Source: Alphaproteobacteria bacterium
GTDB taxonomy: Bacteria > Pseudomonadota > Alphaproteobacteria > MED-G09
NCBI GenBank assembly: GCA_018658685.1
Contig: JABHUT010000145.1
Span: forward strand, 1 to 34,022
Reading direction: 5' to 3'
Length of the DNA stretch: 34,022 nucleotides
The notes beneath the pieces are model-generated. The model ran no database searches. It was given only the letters and a program-made list of their open reading frames with translations, and was not told where the DNA came from. This document shows positions 30,051 to 34,022 of this stretch, in pieces. The position numbers and the translations under genes were made by a program. Positions within the stretch are counted from its first letter, which is position 1. Each line of letters begins with the position of its first letter.

Positions 30051-30512
30051 ATGGCAATTAACGGTTTGCATCATGCGGCAATTTCAACACCTGATATTGA
30101 TAGATTGATGAAGTGGTATAATGATAATTTTGGTTTCGAAGAGGTTTCAAGGTCTGAATGGCCCTCGGGATCTGAACAAATCGATGATGTCGTCGGCTTA
30201 AGAAGTAGTGCGGCAAAGCAAGGTTTTTTAAAATGCGGTAATATTATGATTGAATTTTTCGAGTATTCTAGTCCAGAACCTGAGTTAATGGACAGGAATC
30301 GTCCAGTCAACAATCATGGTCATACTCATGTTTGTATAGATGTAACAAATATTGAGGAGGAATATGAAAGATTAGTTAAAAATGGTGTTACATTTCATGC
30401 TCCACCTCAAGATTTTGGTCAGGTAAAGGCAACCTACGGTCGAGATATTGATGGTAATGTTTTTGAGTTACAAGAAATTATTGCAAAAGACCATCCAGCA
30501 AGAGTATTTTAA
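30051..30512 (+). CDS. VOC-superfamily (glyoxalase/dioxygenase-like) protein
   Basis: Encodes a 153-residue vicinal-oxygen-chelate protein with two beta-alpha-beta-beta-beta modules. NGLHHAAISTPDIDRLMKWY carries the first metal His, NIMIEFFEYSSPEP a Glu, GHTHVCIDVTNI the second His, and GNVFELQEI the last Glu, so the four-ligand metal site is complete. Family members include glyoxalase I, methylmalonyl-CoA epimerase and extradiol dioxygenases; the single-domain length excludes a classical two-domain extradiol enzyme. ATG 30051 is preferred over 30036 because GGGGG lies 8 bases before it. It is followed by an NTF2-like gene 21 bases on. Confidence 0.85.
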   Translation: MAINGLHHAAISTPDIDRLMKWYNDNFGFEEVSRSEWPSGSEQIDDVVGLRSSAAKQGFLKCGNIMIEFFEYSSPEPELMDRNRPVNNHGHTHVCIDVTNIEEEYERLVKNGVTFHAPPQDFGQVKATYGRDIDGNVFELQEIIAKDHPARVF

Positions 30513-30533
30513 AATTTTTCATTAAGGCCAATT

Positions 30534-30929
30534 ATGAATTCTAATTTAATAACAAGTGAAGAGTTATTAAGTCTTCTTCAAGATATATATTTTAATAATA
30601 TTGACTCCGCTAATGCTGAATTCGCAGTACAGGCTATGCATGAGTCTGTTGAATGGATTCATACCCAGGTTTGGGAGCATGATGGCCATGATGCTAGCAC
30701 TATTGATACATTGAATGGACGTGAAGCGGTTAAGAAATTTCTTATCGGCCGGGTAAAAGAGATGCAAGTCGAAGGCATTATTCATAAAGTGCATAAAGTA
30801 TTGACTGATGGTACTTCTGGAGCTTTCCAGGCGAGTGTAATAGGTGTTGATGGAAGTGAAAAATCATTCTCTGGTTGGGTTGAGATAAAAGATAAAAAAA
30901 TAATTTCTTACCGAGTAATGCCTCTGTAA
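30534..30929 (+). CDS. NTF2-like/SnoaL-type small protein
   Basis: Encodes a 131-residue alpha+beta protein of the NTF2-like group: LLQDIYFNNIDSANAEFAVQ forms the N-terminal helices, HESVEWIHTQVW the strand, LNGREAVKKFLIGRV the next helix, and KSFSGWVEIKDKKIISYRVM the last strands. The HEDG-like stretch EHDGHDAS is unusual. Function not assignable; by its neighbour (VOC) it may act on the same intermediate. Its end is 6 bases from the convergent CoA-ligase end, with no hairpin between them. Confidence 0.72.
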   Translation: MNSNLITSEELLSLLQDIYFNNIDSANAEFAVQAMHESVEWIHTQVWEHDGHDASTIDTLNGREAVKKFLIGRVKEMQVEGIIHKVHKVLTDGTSGAFQASVIGVDGSEKSFSGWVEIKDKKIISYRVMPL

Positions 30930-30935
30930 AGTTAT

Positions 30936-32525
30936 TTATTTACCAAAAACTTTTTCTCCCAAGTCGAAATTTTTTAATTTAAATTTTTGAACTTTTGTTG
31001 AAGACATAGGCCAATCATCTATAAAGACAATATATCTAGGAATTTTAAAATTTGAGATTTGTCCTTTTGAAAATACGATAAGATCTTCTTTTGATATTTT
31101 TGATCCAGGTTTTCTTTCAACAAATAACGCTGGAACTTCACCAAGGTGGTCATCATCCACTCCAACTACTTGACTGATCAAAACTTCTTCGTGGCTATCA
31201 AAATAAGCTTCAATTTCCAACGCTGCTACATTTTCTCCACCAACCTTCAACATATCTTTTAATCTTCCATGAAAACGAATATGCCCTTCTTTACTTAAAG
31301 ACCCAATATCCCCACTTGAAAACCAACCATCTGATGATAAGGCATTCTCAGTTGCTTTTTTATCATTTAAATAACCGGAAAATACGTGCTTTCCTTTAAT
31401 TTCAATAAGTCCTTTTTCATCCGGACCTAGAACTTCATTTGTTTCAGGGTTTAATATCCTTATTTCTGCACCTGGCCATGGTTTGCCGCATGTTGAGATT
31501 CTGTCTTCCAGAGAATCTTCAGGTGAGCCAAATGAGGTAACACCTCCCACCTCTGTTAATCCATAAGCAGAAACTAAGCTAGCTTGAGGAACTTTATTTT
31601 GGAAGGACCTTAAAGTTTCTATTGGGGCTACGTTATTTATTAATCTTAGGCTTTTGAGATTTTCAGGTAAGAAATCTTGATGGTTAATAAGCGAAACCAT
31701 TACAGCTGGAAAAGCAGGAAAAGCAATTGAAACATCTTTTTCAATTAATGTTTTAATTGAAGTATCAGGATCAAAATGAATAGTTGAGATAAAGGTTGAT
31801 TTTGAAATTGCACAGGCCATAAATGGAAGTATTGATGACATATGAAACATAGGAAGAGGGTCCCAAAAAACATCTTCTTCGCTCATACTCCATCTATTGA
31901 CCATTGCGTTTGCAACATAAATTAAACTTGCATGGCTTAAAGGACATCCTTTTGGATTTGCAGTTGTTCCAGATGTATACATAATAAATGCTGGATCATC
32001 ATCTTGGCCTATTGGGTCTTGGTGAATTTTATTGTTTACTTCAATCTCTTCAAAGTCTTTAAAGTCCTTAAATCTTTTATCTTTAGATCCACCTATAATG
32101 TATACATCAGATAGATTTTGAGGCTTTCCTTCAGGGGAATCATAGACGGAACTTATTAAATTAGAGAAATTAGTTACTTCATCAGAATCTGAGCTAGTAA
32201 ACAATGCTTTGCAACCACTATCATGCATTACATAGTGAAGTTCTTTTGCCTTATAACGAGCATTAATATTTACCGGAACAATACCTGCGTAAATGGCACC
32301 ATACATAAGAGTTAGATATTCAATTGAATTGAATAAAAGTATTCCTACTTTATCTCCCTTTTGAAGACCAAGCTCTCTAAATTTTTTGGCATATGAGGTT
32401 GTAAGTTCTGAAAATTCTTCGAAACTTAATGTTCTATTGTCTACTGTTAAGCAATCTTTTTTAGAAAATTTATCATCAAAAATGGTTGATATTTGTCCTA
32501 AATTTTTAGCATCCTTTAAATTCAT
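30936..32525 (-). CDS. Acyl-CoA synthetase (AMP-forming)
   Basis: Encodes a 529-residue ANL-family CoA ligase. Motifs: FIMYTSGTTANPKGCPLSHA (about residues 181-200), SAYGLTEVGG near 320, SDGWFSSGDIGSLS near 400, and the KDMLKVGGENVAALEIE core. The C terminus reads MSSTKVQKFKLK, where the Lys of STKVQK aligns with the catalytic A10 lysine. It is only moderately similar to the ligase at 9961 and so is not a recent copy. It is divergent from the next ligase, with 126 bases between them. Acid substrate unknown. Confidence 0.92.
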   Translation of the reverse strand: MNLKDAKNLGQISTIFDDKFSKKDCLTVDNRTLSFEEFSELTTSYAKKFRELGLQKGDKVGILLFNSIEYLTLMYGAIYAGIVPVNINARYKAKELHYVMHDSGCKALFTSSDSDEVTNFSNLISSVYDSPEGKPQNLSDVYIIGGSKDKRFKDFKDFEEIEVNNKIHQDPIGQDDDPAFIMYTSGTTANPKGCPLSHASLIYVANAMVNRWSMSEEDVFWDPLPMFHMSSILPFMACAISKSTFISTIHFDPDTSIKTLIEKDVSIAFPAFPAVMVSLINHQDFLPENLKSLRLINNVAPIETLRSFQNKVPQASLVSAYGLTEVGGVTSFGSPEDSLEDRISTCGKPWPGAEIRILNPETNEVLGPDEKGLIEIKGKHVFSGYLNDKKATENALSSDGWFSSGDIGSLSKEGHIRFHGRLKDMLKVGGENVAALEIEAYFDSHEEVLISQVVGVDDDHLGEVPALFVERKPGSKISKEDLIVFSKGQISNFKIPRYIVFIDDWPMSSTKVQKFKLKNFDLGEKVFGK

Positions 32526-32577
32526 AAGTTTCCTCTGATATCAACTATAGTAAATTATCATTCGCTTGGAATATTAA

Positions 32578-32595
32578 AATTATTGTGTGATAATT
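32578..32595. promoter_or_regulatory. Inverted repeat between divergent ligase genes
   Basis: AATTAT (32578-32583) and ATAATT (32590-32595) are exact inverted copies around TGTGTG. The site is about midway between the two divergent CoA-ligase genes and might bind a regulator. Short A/T arms make this weak evidence. Confidence 0.3.
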
Positions 32596-32651
32596 CTAGA
32601 AGGTATTAAATAAAAATGAAATAAAAAAGAATAAAATTTGGGAAGAAAATT

Positions 32652-34022
32652 ATGATTAATATTGGTCTTACAACGGCAAAACAAGCAGAGCTTCGTCCAA
32701 ACTCTTGGGCTGTATATGATCAGACTTCAGGAAAAAGAATAACATTTTTTGAGTTGGATGAATTAGTTAAAAAGACTGCTAATGGCCTTATGAGCCTTGA
32801 TTTAAAGAAAGGTGATAGAGTTTCGATTCTTTCACAAAATTCGATTGAATTTCTATCCCTCTTTTTTGCTTGTGGACGGGTTGGTTTGGTTGCTCATGCG
32901 CTAAATTGGCGATTGGGTGTGGATGAGTTAGCTCAGATATTAAAAAATGGCGAACCTAGTGTGATTATAACTCAGGGTAAGTTTCAAAGTGTAGCTAAAG
33001 ATTTACAGAAGAAGATAGATTTTATTGACCATTGGTTGGAGTATGATGTTGATAGTGATCATTCTTTTAATTTGTTATTAGATAAGTCACCGTCAACAGA
33101 GCCAATAGTAGCAGAAGATATTGGTGACGAAGATCCTTTTTTTATTTTGTATACGGGTGGAACAACTGGCGTTTCCAAAGGGGCTTTGCATACTCATAAA
33201 TCTGCATATTTTGGTATGTTAAACCAAACAGTTGCTGAACGAATAGTGCCTTCAGATGTCTATATGCTTACGGGTCAAATGTTTCATATTCCTGTTTTGT
33301 TGGCTATGAATTACACCTCTCACGGTTGCCCCATTGTTTTGATGAATTTCGATGCTGAACTTGCACTGAATCTTATTCAGGAAGAAAAGGTCTCTGGATT
33401 TCTTGGAATTACAACAATGCTTAATTGGATGCTAGCAGTTGAAGGTTTCGATAACTTTGATTTATCAAGCTTAAGGTGCGTTCAATATGGAGGTGGTCCA
33501 ATGCCAACTCGAGTAATAGAGGAAGTTCTTCAGAAACTTCCTGGTGGTATTATTCAGGGTTATGGACAAACAGAAGGAACTACTATGACATTTCTTTCTC
33601 AAGAAGATCATATTAATGCAGTAAACGGCATTCATCCTGAAAGACTTAAATCTTGTGGTCGAGCAGGATATGTTACATCTGTTCTTGTTGTTGGGCCTGA
33701 TGGAAAGCCTGTCCCAAATGACAATAAAACACCTGGTGAAATAATAGTTAAGTCTGATGCAAATATGGTTGGTTATTATCGTCAACAAGAGTTAACCGAT
33801 AAATGTATAAAAGATGGATGGATGTGGACAGGCGATATAGCAACCTGGGATGATGAGCAATATATTTTTATTAAGGATAGGGCAAAAGATATGATTATAT
33901 CTGGCGGCGAGAATATATACTCTGTTCAGGTAGAAGAGGCTGTATCACAGCATGAGGCTGTACTTGAAACTGCAGTTTTTGGAATACCTGATGATGAATG
34001 GGGTGAATCAGTTATGGCTTAT
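32652..34022 (+). CDS. Acyl-CoA synthetase (AMP-forming), C-terminally cut by window end
   Basis: Open reading frame from ATG 32652 to the last base, 457 residues without a stop; about 50-70 residues of the usual length should be missing. FILYTGGTTGVSKGALHTHK (about 160-179) is the phosphate-binding loop, with Gly in place of the more common Ser. GYGQTEGTT (about 302-310), GWMWTGDIATWDD and the KDMIISGGENIYSVQVEEAV hinge region are intact. The catalytic-lysine segment is not in the window. It resembles the FadD3/FadD19-like ligases for cyclic acids at least as much as fatty-acid ligases, but this is an impression. A GGAAGAAAAT ribosome-binding region precedes the ATG. Confidence 0.92.
   Translation, partial: MINIGLTTAKQAELRPNSWAVYDQTSGKRITFFELDELVKKTANGLMSLDLKKGDRVSILSQNSIEFLSLFFACGRVGLVAHALNWRLGVDELAQILKNGEPSVIITQGKFQSVAKDLQKKIDFIDHWLEYDVDSDHSFNLLLDKSPSTEPIVAEDIGDEDPFFILYTGGTTGVSKGALHTHKSAYFGMLNQTVAERIVPSDVYMLTGQMFHIPVLLAMNYTSHGCPIVLMNFDAELALNLIQEEKVSGFLGITTMLNWMLAVEGFDNFDLSSLRCVQYGGGPMPTRVIEEVLQKLPGGIIQGYGQTEGTTMTFLSQEDHINAVNGIHPERLKSCGRAGYVTSVLVVGPDGKPVPNDNKTPGEIIVKSDANMVGYYRQQELTDKCIKDGWMWTGDIATWDDEQYIFIKDRAKDMIISGGENIYSVQVEEAVSQHEAVLETAVFGIPDDEWGESVMAY

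Noticed and set aside
33471..33788. Minus-strand open frame of 105 codons
   Set aside because: Antisense to the partial CoA ligase at 32652, whose motifs continue intact through the same stretch.
1..34022. Mobile elements, CRISPR arrays, tRNA or rRNA genes, defence systems
   Set aside because: No transposase or integrase sequence, no regularly spaced repeats, no cloverleaf or rRNA-like segment, and all sizeable spaces are filled by metabolic genes.

Overview
The window reads as a low-GC (about one third G+C by eye), densely packed chromosome segment of a Gram-negative bacterium. An RND efflux pump with an outer-membrane lipoprotein, a TorF-type porin, Sec signal peptides and periplasmic PQQ enzymes establish a double-membrane proteobacterium. 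The AT-rich, tightly spaced style with tail-to-tail gene contacts would fit a pelagic marine gammaproteobacterium (SAR86-like or a relative), but that assignment is an inference. No rRNA, tRNA, CRISPR array, insertion sequence or phage gene was recognised, and no gene-free stretch exceeds about 160 bases.

Layout. 1-3003 (minus): tripartite RND efflux operon (outer-membrane factor, adaptor, start of the permease, cut by the window edge). 3161-5068 (plus): MaoC hydratase, SDR and HCCA-isomerase-like protein. 5154-7190: a sigma-54-type promoter, a TorF porin and an AmtB ammonium transporter, closed by a strong hairpin terminator at 7233-7269. 7268-9838 (minus): acyl-CoA dehydrogenase and FAD-linked 2-hydroxyacid dehydrogenase. 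9961-14135 (plus): CoA ligase, DUF35 protein, thiolase-like protein and MDR reductase. 14132-14587 (minus): an NTF2-like protein. 14682-22460 (plus): an eight-gene operon with two acyl-CoA dehydrogenase chains, MaoC, a Rieske oxygenase, a PECR-like SDR, an MDR, and a TPP-dependent E1 alpha/beta pair. 22457-24966 (minus): TetR regulator and a cytochrome c-PQQ fusion dehydrogenase. 25063-25967 (plus): a two-gene MaoC hydratase. 25961-27387 (minus): NTF2-like protein and two tandem ABM-like paralogues. 27501-29465 (plus): glucose/quinate-type PQQ dehydrogenase. The rest: a MAPEG protein (minus), VOC and NTF2-like proteins (plus), and two divergent acyl-CoA ligases, the last cut by the window end.

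How it fits together. From about 7.3 kb onward nearly every gene is catabolic. Periplasmic PQQ dehydrogenases could oxidise an alcohol or polyol; three CoA ligases could activate the acids; ACAD, MaoC, SDR and thiolase-like enzymes would run beta-oxidation; the Rieske oxygenase, NTF2, VOC and ABM proteins suggest oxygenation and rearrangement of a cyclic or branched molecule. The two-chain ACAD in which one chain lacks the catalytic Glu, and the DUF35/thiolase-like pair, recall actinobacterial steroid side-chain degradation (ChsE4-ChsE5, ChsH1-ChsH2, Ltp2). I infer a dispersed catabolic island for a terpenoid, steroid-like or polyether/polyol compound; the substrate cannot be read from the sequence.

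Regulation visible in the DNA: a GG-N10-GC sigma-54 element before the porin/ammonium operon, an 8+8 bp perfect inverted repeat abutting a TATAAT box before the eight-gene operon, overlapping back-to-back promoters at 27.4 kb, and a 13-base element shared by two divergent intergenic regions (27.4 and 30.0 kb).
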